A stretch of 58,817 nucleotides of DNA from Chitinophagales bacterium (GCA_019694955.1 JAIBAX010000029.1:1-58817); one strand, 5' to 3'. Shown: positions 26,844-34,925, counted from the stretch's first letter. A program made the numbers and translations. The notes: generated by a model not told the origin, from the letters alone.

Positions 26844-27294
26844 CACATTCAACAGTATTACTCAATTTGTACATATCAAAGCCAATGTCCCAATAATCTT
26901 GAATAATTTCCTCTATTTCAAGCCCAAAACGTTCGTAAAATGGATAAACCAACTGAGATGTTCTGACAGAGATAAACTTTATTTCGGGGTTCTTTTTGAT
27001 TAATTCTATTCTGTACTTGGTGAGTGCCGTACCTATACCTTTCCCATGATAATCTGGATGAATAATATCCCAAGATATCTTTGCAGTAACACCATCTTCC
27101 GCAATATTAAACCCACCACATCCCACGACGGTTCCGGCGCATTCAACCACAAAATAATTTTCTGTAAAGTGGTTCAGAAAATAAACATAATCATGCTTTT
27201 CTTTTATAGAAAAATATTTAGGCGTATTTAGTTGAAACAACTGCAATACTGTCGCTTTATCTTTTCCATTATATGCCTTAATATTCATACCCAT
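26833..27294 (-). CDS. GNAT family N-acetyltransferase
   Basis: From the ATG at 27294 (MGMNIKAYNGKDKATVL) the protein has 153 residues; nine codons upstream are also open but run into ubiX. The GNAT fold is shown by the acetyl-CoA loop DYHGKGIGTALTKYRIE and by the preceding strand AKISWDIIHP. C-terminal VRTSQLVYPFYERFGLEI completes the picture. It probably acetylates a small molecule or protein amine; the substrate is unknown. One base separates it from the ubiX stop, so the two are co-transcribed. Confidence 0.88.
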   Translation of the reverse strand: MGMNIKAYNGKDKATVLQLFQLNTPKYFSIKEKHDYVYFLNHFTENYFVVECAGTVVGCGGFNIAEDGVTAKISWDIIHPDYHGKGIGTALTKYRIELIKKNPEIKFISVRTSQLVYPFYERFGLEIEEIIQDYWDIGFDMYKLSNTVECVKH

Positions 27295-27295
27295 G

Positions 27296-27859
27296 TTATA
27301 CCTTCCCCCACCGAAATCCATTTATATCTAAGCCAGCCAAATCCAATACCCTATCAACTACTGTTGCTGCCAGTTCTTCAAAATTTGTCGGATTACTATA
27401 GAAGGAAGGATTAGCAGGGCAGATAATTCCACCGGACATTGTTACCAACTCCATATTTTTAATATGAATTAGAGAAAAAGGAGTGTCTCTTACTACTAAA
27501 ATTAGCTTTCGACGTTCCTTTAGTATAACATCCGCAGCACGGGTCATCAAATCATCAGAAAAGCCATGAGCGATACGCCCCAATGTACCCATGGAACATG
27601 GGCAAATGACCATCGTATCAAATCTGGCAGAACCACTCGCAAATGGTGCCATAAAGTCCATTTTCGAATAAAACTTAAATGGATAATCGCTATAAGCAGT
27701 ATTTCCCAATTCCAAACGCCATACTTGCTTGGCATTATCAGACATCACTACGCCAACCTCCTCCACTTGTTCACTTAACAACGTCAATTTATCAAAAAGT
27801 ACCTTGGCATATACTGCACCACTGGCACCTGTTACGCCAACTACAATCTTATTTTTCAA
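27296..27859 (-). CDS. ubiX: UbiX-family flavin prenyltransferase
   Basis: The 187-residue flavoprotein-type enzyme has VGVTGASGAVYAKVLFDKL at the N-terminus (FMN and phosphate binding), CPCSMGTLGRIAHGFSDDLMTRAADV in the middle (split motif with CSMGTL), and RKLILVVRDTPFSLIHI. Near the end comes NPSFYSNP. UbiX makes prenylated FMN for UbiD-type decarboxylases in ubiquinone or menaquinone synthesis. It sits about 3 kb from the UbiA-type gene; no ubiD is in the window. The family is certain. Confidence 0.93.
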   Translation of the reverse strand: MKNKIVVGVTGASGAVYAKVLFDKLTLLSEQVEEVGVVMSDNAKQVWRLELGNTAYSDYPFKFYSKMDFMAPFASGSARFDTMVICPCSMGTLGRIAHGFSDDLMTRAADVILKERRKLILVVRDTPFSLIHIKNMELVTMSGGIICPANPSFYSNPTNFEELAATVVDRVLDLAGLDINGFRWGKV

Positions 27860-27919
27860 TTTTTATGCATTTTTAAGTTAATAAAAAAGACATTTTTATT
27901 ATTATTGCCAACTTGGTAT

Positions 27920-27927
27920 TAAATTTG
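27920..27927 (+). promoter_or_regulatory. -7 box TAAATTTG
   Basis: TAAATTTG fits TAnnTTTG and lies 25 bases before the thioredoxin-like start at 27953. The -33 TTG is not at standard spacing. Confidence 0.4.
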
Positions 27928-27952
27928 TACAATATAAACAAAATACAATAAC

Positions 27953-28519
27953 ATGAAAAAAGGAATGTATGTTTTTTTAATACCAATTTTATTATTCAGT
28001 ATAGTTGGTGTAATTTCTTTAAAGGCTAAGACCCATAAAGAAAAAGTTGAACCCGTTGCTGAAGGGATTAAGTGGATAACCATCGAGCAAGCAGAACAAC
28101 TCTCCAAAAGCAATCCTAAAAAAATTATGGTTGATTTATATACCAGTTGGTGTGGATGGTGTAAGGTTTTAGACGAAAAGACTTATTCAGATCCAAAAGT
28201 ATATAATTATATAAATGAACATTTTTATGCCGTAAAATTTGATGCAGAAAGAAAAGATGACGTTGTCTTTCAGGGAAAAACTTATAGTTTTAACCCTTCA
28301 CTAGCAAGAAACGGTTGTCATCAGTTAGCATTTGACTGGGGTAATACAAATAGCAAAATTGGTTATCCGACTATCGTGTATTTAGATGAGAACTTTGTCA
28401 AACTAGAATCTGATCCCGGTTATAAAGAAGTTCCTGCTATGATACAAAAAATTAAATTCTATGGTAGCGGAAGCTATAAAACCATGAATTGGCAACAATA
28501 CCAACAAAGTGGCAATTAA
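27953..28519 (+). CDS. Thioredoxin-fold protein, CGWC active site
   Basis: The 188-residue protein has an N-terminal membrane anchor or signal (about 5-24) and a thioredoxin fold of the DUF255-like type. The active site is SWCGWC (C67, C70) in VDLYTSWCGWCKVLDEKTY, followed by VKFDAE, VVFQGKTY and YPTIVYLDE with the cis-Pro. It should be a periplasmic thiol oxidoreductase. The next gene encodes a clear paralogue and its start overlaps this stop (TAATG). A loop of about 15 residues (FNPSLARNGCHQLAFDWGN) with an extra Cys is longer than in the paralogue. Confidence 0.85.
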   Translation: MKKGMYVFLIPILLFSIVGVISLKAKTHKEKVEPVAEGIKWITIEQAEQLSKSNPKKIMVDLYTSWCGWCKVLDEKTYSDPKVYNYINEHFYAVKFDAERKDDVVFQGKTYSFNPSLARNGCHQLAFDWGNTNSKIGYPTIVYLDENFVKLESDPGYKEVPAMIQKIKFYGSGSYKTMNWQQYQQSGN

Positions 28520-29121
28520 TGACAAAGTCCCTAAAAATACTTACCTCATGCCTATTTTTGGTTGTTTTTGTCGGAGGATGTAAGACAAAACTGTCTGATG
28601 CTTCTACGAAAGTTGCCGTTATAGAATCTTCACTCTTCAAAAAAGAAGCCGAAGAAGAAATTCATTGGTACACATTTGAAGAAGCCGTTGCCCTTAACGA
28701 AAAAGAACCTAAAAATTTATTGATAGATTTTTATACGACGTGGTGTCATTGGTGTAAAGTTTTAGATCAAAAAACATGGTCGGATAAAGGCATTGCCAAA
28801 ATCGTGAATCAATACTACTATCCAGTAAAATTCGATGCCGAGCAACAGGATTCAATTGTCTTTCAGGGAAAAACGTATAAATTAATCAATACTGGCGGCA
28901 AACCCTATCACGAATTGGCAGCGTCCTTATTACAGGGGAAAATGACCTATCCAACGGTAATATTCTTAGATCCCGAATATAGAATCATCGCTCCCATAGC
29001 TGGATTTATAGAACCCCAAGAGATGGAGCCTATCTTGAGTTTTTTGGGTTTAGATTTATACAAGGATCCTTCGCAAAACTGGCAAGAATACCAAAAAAAC
29101 TACAAACGTATCAAACCCTAA
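28519..29121 (+). CDS. Thioredoxin-fold lipoprotein, CHWC active site
   Basis: The true start is the ATG at 28519, overlapping the upstream stop by one base; the frame itself is open ten codons further up. The 200-residue protein is a lipoprotein (GGC, Cys21) with a thioredoxin fold: TTWCHWC (C76, C79), VKFDAEQQ, IVFQGKTY, HELAASLL and MTYPTVIFLD. It is a tandem paralogue of the 27953 gene with a different dipeptide between the cysteines, so a different redox potential is likely. It overlaps the convergent bshC gene by 4 bases. Confidence 0.87.
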   Translation: MTKSLKILTSCLFLVVFVGGCKTKLSDASTKVAVIESSLFKKEAEEEIHWYTFEEAVALNEKEPKNLLIDFYTTWCHWCKVLDQKTWSDKGIAKIVNQYYYPVKFDAEQQDSIVFQGKTYKLINTGGKPYHELAASLLQGKMTYPTVIFLDPEYRIIAPIAGFIEPQEMEPILSFLGLDLYKDPSQNWQEYQKNYKRIKP

Positions 29122-30716
29122 TCCGTGACGATATAGAACTTTTTAACCATAGGATCGAGGCTTTCAATGAAGGCCTCGATTAATTTAGGACCCAATCTAA
29201 CCCATAATGCGGCCATGCTTTCCTCACGCTCCCAAAGATTATTATTGGGAAACAAACCGCCTTTTAAGTTATGTATCTGGTCAATAGCTACGCTATGTTT
29301 TGCTTTCTCTGACTTTTCAATTTTGGCAGTAACAACTTTTATCTGTTCCTCCAAACGCTTTTCTTCTGCAGCCATAAACCCTTGTAAGGTTACATCTGTT
29401 TCTATGGCAATACGTTTTAACTTGCTAAATTCTGCTAAAAGATTCTCTTTTACTGCATCAAATACTTCCGCAAAGCTATTATTGGCGTGTTGCAAAATAT
29501 ATTGCTTTTCCAGTGTTTTGACATCTAAAAATATATCCTGCAAAACGATGCTTAATTTATCTAATTTTTTGTGTTGATTCCCAAAAACAGGTTGAAGTGA
29601 AGTACGCAAAACTAACATCGGAAAATGTACCTGATAGCAATCAAAAACAGCTTTCTGTTGCATCCAATAAGCAAGTTCACCGCCTCCACCAACAAAGGCA
29701 ACGGCAGGCAAAATTGCTTGCTGATATAAAGGGCGAAGGATAACATTCGGGCTGAGGCATTCGGGATGTGTATGGACAAGCGATAACATTTCAGATGTTG
29801 TAAACCTATAAGCTGTGCCAACTACAATAAAATCACCATTATCCGCTCTTTCAATCCGCGCCCTGACTTGATCTTCGAGATAAAACAGATTGATATTTCG
29901 TGGAGTTGCCTGCGGTTTATATCCCAAAGATTCTAAAGCAGAAGAGGTGTCTTTTACCAAATCATATGCCTGCGGCTCAAACAATTCTTTAACCATAATA
30001 GGTTGAACCAATGACTTTAAATCAGCATCATCACCATCTACGACCAGAACGCCATACTTGCCGAATAAGGTATTTACCAATGCTCTGGTAGCATCCTTTA
30101 AACTTGATTTTTCTTGATATGCGTCTTGGAAGATTGCTGCTAATTGTTTGGCATGTTCTGAACTGCCCAAAACATCGCAGATTTGTGTCAGCGTGCTTTC
30201 CAAATCTTCTATTGACATACGTCCTGATGCTCCAGACTGTGAAGTATCCCATTTATATACCTTACCGAACATTTTTACCGTGCCAATTTCTTCCATATCA
30301 TGGTCTTCCCCACCCATCCAATAAATAGGAACAAAATCATACTGTGGGAACTGTTGCTTAAACTGACGCGCTAATTGAATGGTATTAGCAATCTTGAGGA
30401 TAAAATACAATGGCCCACCAAAAATTATTGGCTGATGTGCCGTTACAACACAATAAGTCTTTTCATTTAACAATAAATTTAAGTTATTTATTATAATTTC
30501 TTCTTTATCAATATTTTTATATTGATTTGATAAAGTTTTACTTAATGCATTTCTATCGTAATTTTTACCCTTGATTGCGTTCAAATTATTCGCTAATGTC
30601 ACCTCGTCCATATAACCACCTGAAAACTTGGAGAGGCGAGCATCGTTTTTTAGATAGTCCAGGACGAGTTGCGAGAAAAATCCTGTTTCAGAATAATCAA
30701 TTGTAGAAAAATGCAT
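29118..30716 (-). CDS. bshC: Bacillithiol biosynthesis cysteine-adding enzyme
   Basis: BshC adds cysteine to GlcN-malate, the last step of bacillithiol synthesis. The 532-residue protein has the family length and signatures: VVTAHQPIIFGGPLYFILKI (split here to its core), FVPIYWMGGEDHDMEEI, VDGDDADLK, a Rossmann-like core and a C-terminal coiled coil (about 400-475, rich in Lys/Glu). Its presence implies that this organism uses bacillithiol as a low-molecular-weight thiol. bshA and bshB are not in the window. It is divergent from an OsmC gene across 44 bases. Confidence 0.93.
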   Translation of the reverse strand: MHFSTIDYSETGFFSQLVLDYLKNDARLSKFSGGYMDEVTLANNLNAIKGKNYDRNALSKTLSNQYKNIDKEEIIINNLNLLLNEKTYCVVTAHQPIIFGGPLYFILKIANTIQLARQFKQQFPQYDFVPIYWMGGEDHDMEEIGTVKMFGKVYKWDTSQSGASGRMSIEDLESTLTQICDVLGSSEHAKQLAAIFQDAYQEKSSLKDATRALVNTLFGKYGVLVVDGDDADLKSLVQPIMVKELFEPQAYDLVKDTSSALESLGYKPQATPRNINLFYLEDQVRARIERADNGDFIVVGTAYRFTTSEMLSLVHTHPECLSPNVILRPLYQQAILPAVAFVGGGGELAYWMQQKAVFDCYQVHFPMLVLRTSLQPVFGNQHKKLDKLSIVLQDIFLDVKTLEKQYILQHANNSFAEVFDAVKENLLAEFSKLKRIAIETDVTLQGFMAAEEKRLEEQIKVVTAKIEKSEKAKHSVAIDQIHNLKGGLFPNNNLWEREESMAALWVRLGPKLIEAFIESLDPMVKKFYIVTD

Positions 30717-30723
30717 GTACTTT

Positions 30724-30731
30724 CAAAAATA
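30724..30731 (-). promoter_or_regulatory. bshC -7 box TATTTTTG
   Basis: On the minus strand TATTTTTG fits TAnnTTTG and ends 7 bases before the bshC ATG at 30716. The 44-base divergent gap also carries TAATATTTG toward the OsmC gene, one base longer than consensus. Confidence 0.4.
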
Positions 30732-30760
30732 TTTCGCAATTTAGGATAATATTTGGAATT

Positions 30761-31231
30761 ATGGGAAAGCAACACCAATATAAATTAACACTCGCATGGC
30801 TTGGAAATGAAGGTAGCGGTACACTCAACTACCAAGCTTATAACCGTGACTTTGTTGTCATTGCTGATGGGAAACCGCCTATTTCAGGCTCTTCAGACCC
30901 AGCATTTCGAGGTGATACCACACGTTATAATCCCGAAGAAATGCTACTTATGGCAGTATCTTCCTGTCATATGCTTTGGTATCTCCACCTTTGCGCGGTG
31001 AATGATATTGTTGTAGAAGAATATACAGATGAACCAACTGGAATAATGGAAGAAAATCATGAAAATGGAGGTCAATTTACGTCTATCACATTAAATCCAA
31101 TAGTCAAACTAAAGGAACTTTACGATACCGTAAAATTGAACCGACTTCATAGCGAGGCAAATCGCTTATGCTTTATTGCCAACTCCTTAAACTTTAAAAT
31201 CCTTCATGAACCAGGGTATATTTTCGAGTAA
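30761..31231 (+). CDS. OsmC family protein
   Basis: The 156-residue protein has the OsmC/Ohr fold. The two cysteines are in AVSSCHMLWYLHLC (C69) and EANRLCFIANSL (C137), and NPEEMLLMAV precedes the first. Members reduce organic hydroperoxides through these cysteines. The sequence resembles the YhfA/OsmC-like group rather than classical Ohr. It is divergent from bshC, so peroxide defence and bacillithiol may be linked (inference). Intact. Confidence 0.9.
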   Translation: MGKQHQYKLTLAWLGNEGSGTLNYQAYNRDFVVIADGKPPISGSSDPAFRGDTTRYNPEEMLLMAVSSCHMLWYLHLCAVNDIVVEEYTDEPTGIMEENHENGGQFTSITLNPIVKLKELYDTVKLNRLHSEANRLCFIANSLNFKILHEPGYIFE

Positions 31232-31290
31232 TTAATCCCTAAATTCGCCACTAAGTTGGAGGTTTTTAATTAGCAATAATTCTGTCCAGT

Positions 31291-31507
31291 TTATAACCTT
31301 CGGATTTCATCGATTGTCAAATTTGTTATAGCAGCAATTTCTTCTAACGACATGTGGTTCTGCATTCTTAAAACTTAAATCCTTAATTCTATCTTTCTCA
31401 GGCAATAAGGAATTTAAAAAATCTATCAATAATGGCTTGCAGGCCTCCTCACCAAATATCCGTTTGAATCCAAAATCAGTAAAAGGATTTACATATTTCG
31501 CTCTCAT
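31291..31507 (-). pseudogene. Remnant of an Rpn/PD-(D/E)XK transposase-like nuclease
   Basis: The first 50 or so residues (MRAKYVNPFTDFGFKRIFGE … LLIDFLNSLLP … DLSFKNAE) are the N-terminus of Rpn-family recombination-promoting nucleases. The frame then reads nonsense (VVRRNCCYNKFDNR), because a different register in the same bases encodes MSLEEIAAITNLTIDEIRRL, the usual C-terminal end of these proteins. The middle, about 200 residues with the nuclease core, is missing. This is an internal deletion joined out of frame, so the gene is dead. Confidence 0.8.
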
Positions 31508-31543
31508 AACATCAACAAATATTATATAAAATTAGCATTTTTT

Positions 31544-32857
31544 CTAAACAACCACACCATATAAATCAAAATCGGTGGCATCGGTTATGGATACACTAAC
31601 AAAATCACCTACCCTACAAAAGTATTTTTTCGCATCTATCAATACCTCATTATCAACTTCTGGAGAATCAAATTCCGTTCTACCAATAAAATATGGTCCT
31701 TCTTTTCTATCTACCAAAACCTTAAAGGTTTTGCCAATTTTTTCCTCATTCTTGCGTGTAGAAATCCCCTGCTGAATATCCATTAATATGGCTGCACGTT
31801 CTTCCTTGATTTCTTGCGGAACATCGTCCTCTAAATCATGGGCGGAAGTATTTTCCTCATGGCTATAATTAAAGACACCTAGCCGTTCAAATTCCATTTC
31901 TTCAACAAAACGACATAAATCTTCAAAATCCTCCTCGGTTTCCCCGGGAAAGCCTACTAACATCGTAGTTCGTATGGCAATATCAGGATTTTTTGCCCGA
32001 ATATCCCTTATCAAAGTGCGCATCTCAGCTTGTGTAATCTGTCGCTTCATATCTTTTAACACCTTGTCATTGGCATGTTGCAATGGAATATCCAAATAAT
32101 TACATACTTTCTCACATGCTGCAATGGCATCTATGACATCCAAAGGAAATTTTGATGGATAGGCATAATGCAACCTAATCCACTCAATGCCGTCTACCTG
32201 ATTCAATGCCTTTAGCAAATCACCTAACCTGCGCTCTTTGTAAATATCCAAGCCATAATACGTGAGTTCTTGCGCTATCAACATAATTTCCTTTACGCCT
32301 TGTTTTGCAAGATGTTGCGCTTCCTTTACTAGATCTTCTATCGTTCTGGAAATATGTTGTCCACGCATCAGCGGAATCGCACAAAATGAACAGGTTCTGT
32401 TGCACCCTTCCGAAATTTTTAAGTAAGCGTAATGTGATGGTGTTGAAAGTATCCGCTCACCTATCAATTCGTGTTGATAATCAGCGTTTAAGCGTGCTAA
32501 TAATGCGGGCATTTCTAACGTGCCAAAATAGGCGTCTACTTGTGGTATCTCTACTTCTAATGCATCCTTATATCGCTGCGACAAACATCCCGTGACGTAC
32601 AATTTATCTAATGCTCCATTTTCCTTCTTCTCCGCATAATGCAAGATGGTATTGATGGATTCTTCCTTTGCCCGGTCAATAAAGCCACAGGTATTTACAA
32701 CCACTATATTGGCATCTGTACTATCTTCCAAATGATGTTCTACATCTATTTTATTGTATTGAAGTTGCGAAACCAACACCTCTGAATCCACCAAATTTTT
32801 GGAACATCCTAATGTGATGACGCTTACTTTATCCTTTTTATGTGATTTTGTCTTCAT
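31544..32857 (-). CDS. rimO: Ribosomal protein S12 methylthiotransferase
   Basis: The 437-residue radical SAM enzyme methylthiolates Asp of ribosomal protein uS12. The N-terminal cluster domain (LGCSKNLVDSEV, NTCGFIDRAKEES, GCLSQRY) holds three Cys for one iron-sulphur cluster. The radical SAM motif is CNRTCSFCAIP, and a C-terminal TRAM domain ends SITDATDFDLYGVVV. The wording GCSKNLVDSE and CGFIDRAKEES separates RimO from MiaB. It is transcribed after ftsY but is separated from it by a repeat element, so it is probably its own unit or read-through. Confidence 0.95.
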   Translation of the reverse strand: MKTKSHKKDKVSVITLGCSKNLVDSEVLVSQLQYNKIDVEHHLEDSTDANIVVVNTCGFIDRAKEESINTILHYAEKKENGALDKLYVTGCLSQRYKDALEVEIPQVDAYFGTLEMPALLARLNADYQHELIGERILSTPSHYAYLKISEGCNRTCSFCAIPLMRGQHISRTIEDLVKEAQHLAKQGVKEIMLIAQELTYYGLDIYKERRLGDLLKALNQVDGIEWIRLHYAYPSKFPLDVIDAIAACEKVCNYLDIPLQHANDKVLKDMKRQITQAEMRTLIRDIRAKNPDIAIRTTMLVGFPGETEEDFEDLCRFVEEMEFERLGVFNYSHEENTSAHDLEDDVPQEIKEERAAILMDIQQGISTRKNEEKIGKTFKVLVDRKEGPYFIGRTEFDSPEVDNEVLIDAKKYFCRVGDFVSVSITDATDFDLYGVVV

Positions 32858-32868
32858 AAACTATTTTT

Positions 32869-32946
32869 GGGTGTGCCCCCGCTGATGGCGGGGTCGGGCT
32901 ATCCGCTTGTATGGCTATTGCCGATAACGCTGCTATCCCTCACACA
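32869..32946. repeat. Structured 78-bp GC-richer repeat, copy 1
   Basis: This element between rimO and ftsY shares TCCGCTTGTATGGCTA (32902-32917) and overall layout with 38314-38392. Its ends form an inverted repeat (GTGTG at 32871, CACAC at 32941), and an internal hairpin is CCCCGC-TGATG-GCGGGG. It is much richer in G+C than the flanks. In the second copy the terminal pairs differ in a compensatory way, so the structure appears conserved. No coding potential. Confidence 0.75.
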
Positions 32947-32957
32947 ATAAAGATCCC

Positions 32958-33938
32958 CTACTTGCTAAACAACATATCAACAAATACCTCACGGTTAAAC
33001 ACCTGAAGTTCTTCCATTTTTTCTCCTAATCCAATGTATTTGATAGGTATTTTAAACTCGTCGGCAATACTCAGAATCACGCCACCCTTAGCAGTACCGT
33101 CCAATTTTGTTACAGTTAATGCGGTTACTTGCGTGGCAGCAGAAAATTGCCGTGCTTGCTCCAACGCATTTTGTCCTGTGGTAGCATCTAAAACCAGAAT
33201 TACTTCGTGCGGCGCATCCGGAATAACTTTCGACATGACCCGTTTTATTTTCGTCAATTCATCCATGAGTCCTTGCTTATTGTGTAGACGACCTGCCGTA
33301 TCAATAATGACCACATCGGCATTTCTCGAAACGGCGGACTGTACTGTATCGAAAGCCACCGCAGCCGGGTCGCTACCCATCGCCTGCTTTACGATAGGAA
33401 CTCCTACCCGCTCCGACCATATGGTGAGTTGGTCTACAGCAGCAGCCCTAAATGTGTCAGCAGCACCCAACACCACACTAAGTCCTGCCTTTTTAAATTG
33501 ATAGGCCAATTTTCCTATAGAAGTTGTTTTGCCAACACCATTCACCCCCACTACCATTATCACGTAAGGTTTCTTATCTCGAGGTACAGAAAAGTCATGA
33601 ATGTCCTTAGTGTTGTTTTCTGTCAGTAATACTGATATTTCGTCTTTCAGGATATTATTTAGCTCACTTGTATTCAAGTATTTATCACGTGCTACACGGG
33701 CTTCCAGCCTATCAATTATTTTGATAGTTGTTTGAAGACTTACGTCAGAAGTGATCAAGATTTCTTCTAATTGATCTAAAAAGGAGATATCAACGGTGGC
33801 TTTACCTGCTACGGCTTTTGATATTCTGTCAAAAAAACCCACTTTGGTTTTTTCCAAACCTTGTTCAAGGAGTTCCTCTTCCTTTTTAATTTCTTCCGCC
33901 GGCTTTTCTTTGCCGAACAATTTTTTAAAAATACTCAT
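32958..33938 (-). CDS. ftsY: Signal recognition particle receptor FtsY
   Basis: The 326-residue GTPase docks SRP-ribosome complexes at the inner membrane. A short acidic/basic A region (about 1-25) is followed by the N domain and the G domain, with P-loop GVNGVGKTTSIGKL (about 131-144), DTFRAAAVDQL, DTAGRLHNKQGLMDEL and TKLDGTAKGG. The last motif is IKYIGLGE with EVFVDMLF at the end. It follows the ribosomal protein operon on the same strand after a terminator. Normal length for Bacteroidota. Confidence 0.96.
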   Translation of the reverse strand: MSIFKKLFGKEKPAEEIKKEEELLEQGLEKTKVGFFDRISKAVAGKATVDISFLDQLEEILITSDVSLQTTIKIIDRLEARVARDKYLNTSELNNILKDEISVLLTENNTKDIHDFSVPRDKKPYVIMVVGVNGVGKTTSIGKLAYQFKKAGLSVVLGAADTFRAAAVDQLTIWSERVGVPIVKQAMGSDPAAVAFDTVQSAVSRNADVVIIDTAGRLHNKQGLMDELTKIKRVMSKVIPDAPHEVILVLDATTGQNALEQARQFSAATQVTALTVTKLDGTAKGGVILSIADEFKIPIKYIGLGEKMEELQVFNREVFVDMLFSK

Positions 33939-33956
33939 GGTGTATATTTAACAACA

Positions 33957-33989
33957 AAAGCTTTCCAATGAAAAACACCGGAAAGCTTT
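33957..33989 (-). terminator. Terminator of the rpmB-rpmG-DUF4295 operon
   Basis: A perfect 10-bp stem (AAAGCTTTCC / GGAAAGCTTT) with a 13-base loop lies 22 bases after the DUF4295 stop, and a TTTTGTTGTT stretch follows on the minus strand. It separates this operon from ftsY. Confidence 0.75.
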
Positions 33990-34010
33990 ACATATAAGAA
34001 ATTTGGTTGT

Positions 34011-34181
34011 TTACAGATTTTTCAGGGCGTCCATTGCCAAGTCCTTGTGAACAATTTTTTCTTTAAAAACATAAGCACCAGATTTATCTGATTTTACGGT
34101 TTTAATGATTTTCACCATATTCTTGGATTCCCCAACGTTTTTACCCCTGTCAACACGCGCGTTTTTCGATACTTTTGCCAT
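34011..34181 (-). CDS. DUF4295 small basic protein
   Basis: This 56-residue protein (MAKVSKNARVDRGK … KDLAMDALKNL) is rich in Lys and matches DUF4295, a small protein specific to Bacteroidota and regularly found after rpmG. It starts 2 bases after the rpmG stop. A ribosome-associated role is likely from context but unproven. Its box AMDAL ending is typical. Confidence 0.88.
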   Translation of the reverse strand: MAKVSKNARVDRGKNVGESKNMVKIIKTVKSDKSGAYVFKEKIVHKDLAMDALKNL

Positions 34182-34183
34182 GG

Positions 34184-34369
34184 TTATTTAATTTCTTTGT
34201 GAACAGTAACTTTTTTAAGGATAGGATTGAATTTTTTCAATTCCAATCTTTCGGGAGTGTTTTTACGATTTTTTACCGTTATATAACGGGAAGTACCAGG
34301 CATACCGCTTTCTTTGTGTTCGGTACACTCCATAATCACCTGGATTCTATTACCTTTTTTCTTTGCCAT
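34184..34369 (-). CDS. rpmG: Ribosomal protein bL33
   Basis: The 61-residue protein is a 50S subunit component near the E site. The sequence [37 protein letters not shown] and [11 protein letters not shown] is typical. It has only one Cys (C15), so it is the zinc-free form. It lies between rpmB and the DUF4295 gene in one operon. Confidence 0.97.
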   Translation of the reverse strand: MAKKKGNRIQVIMECTEHKESGMPGTSRYITVKNRKNTPERLELKKFNPILKKVTVHKEIK

Positions 34370-34382
34370 TGCTGTACAATTT

Positions 34383-34628
34383 TTAGAAACCTAAAGCAAT
34401 CTCGCCTTTCTTTTCTAATTCTTTTAAATACTGATAAATTCCTTTCTTGTTGATGGTGCGAATTGCCTGTGTAGAAACTTTCAACTCGATATATCTGTCG
34501 ATTTCAGGAACATAAAATGATTTCTTCTGTAAATTCGGTAAGAATTTACGCTTTGTTTTGACGTTAGAGTGCGAAACATAGTGTCCACTCATTGGTCCTT
34601 TTCCGGTTAAGTCACAAAAATTTGCCAT
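34383..34628 (-). CDS. rpmB: Ribosomal protein bL28
   Basis: The 81-residue 50S protein starts [20 protein letters not shown] and shows the family's [13 protein letters not shown] motif. The zinc Cys set is absent apart from C5. It is the first gene of rpmB-rpmG-DUF4295, with 13 bases to rpmG. tRNA-Arg lies just upstream on the same strand. Confidence 0.97.
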   Translation of the reverse strand: MANFCDLTGKGPMSGHYVSHSNVKTKRKFLPNLQKKSFYVPEIDRYIELKVSTQAIRTINKKGIYQYLKELEKKGEIALGF

Positions 34629-34704
34629 TTTTCTTTATACTCTTTTAAAAAGCGGTGCAAAATTAGTGAAAAATTTCATCTTTTCAAATTAGTTTTCCAC
34701 ATTG

Positions 34705-34778
34705 TGATCCCGAAGGGAGTCGAACCCCTAACCTTCTGATCCGTAGTCAGATGCTCTATCCAATTAAGCTACGGGACC
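34705..34778 (-). tRNA. tRNA-Arg (ACG)
   Basis: The 74-nt minus-strand sequence folds as a full cloverleaf: acceptor GGTCCCG/CGGGATC (one G-U), D-arm GCTTAATTGGATAGAGC, anticodon stem TCTGA/TCAGA with loop CTACGGA (anticodon ACG), and T-arm AGGGGTTCGACTCCCT. The discriminator is A and CCA is not encoded. It is upstream of rpmB. Confidence 0.95.
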
Positions 34779-34799
34779 GTTCCGCCCGAAAGCGGACTG

Positions 34800-34807
34800 C
34801 AAAGGTA
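34800..34807 (-). promoter_or_regulatory. -7 box TACCTTTG upstream of tRNA-Arg
   Basis: On the minus strand TACCTTTG fits TAnnTTTG and lies 21 bases before the tRNA 5' end. A short hairpin (TCCGC … GCGGA) sits between box and tRNA. Confidence 0.5.
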
Positions 34808-34902
34808 GTATATTTTTTTTATTTCTAAAGATTAAGGAAATGTAAAAATAGTTTCTACTGTTCATCATATGAAAAATCCCCTCATCATTACGCACTTTTA
34901 TT

Positions 34903-34910
34903 TAACTTTG
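34903..34910 (+). promoter_or_regulatory. -7 box TAACTTTG for the aspartic protease gene
   Basis: TAACTTTG fits the consensus and falls inside the longer open frame that begins at 34869. This supports translation from the ATG at 34926, 15 bases further on. Confidence 0.45.
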
Positions 34911-34925
34911 TCAAAAATCACAATC

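Noticed and set aside
34869..34925. Upstream extension of the aspartic protease frame
   Set aside because: A promoter box lies inside it and the family normally starts at MGMVYADI-like sequence.
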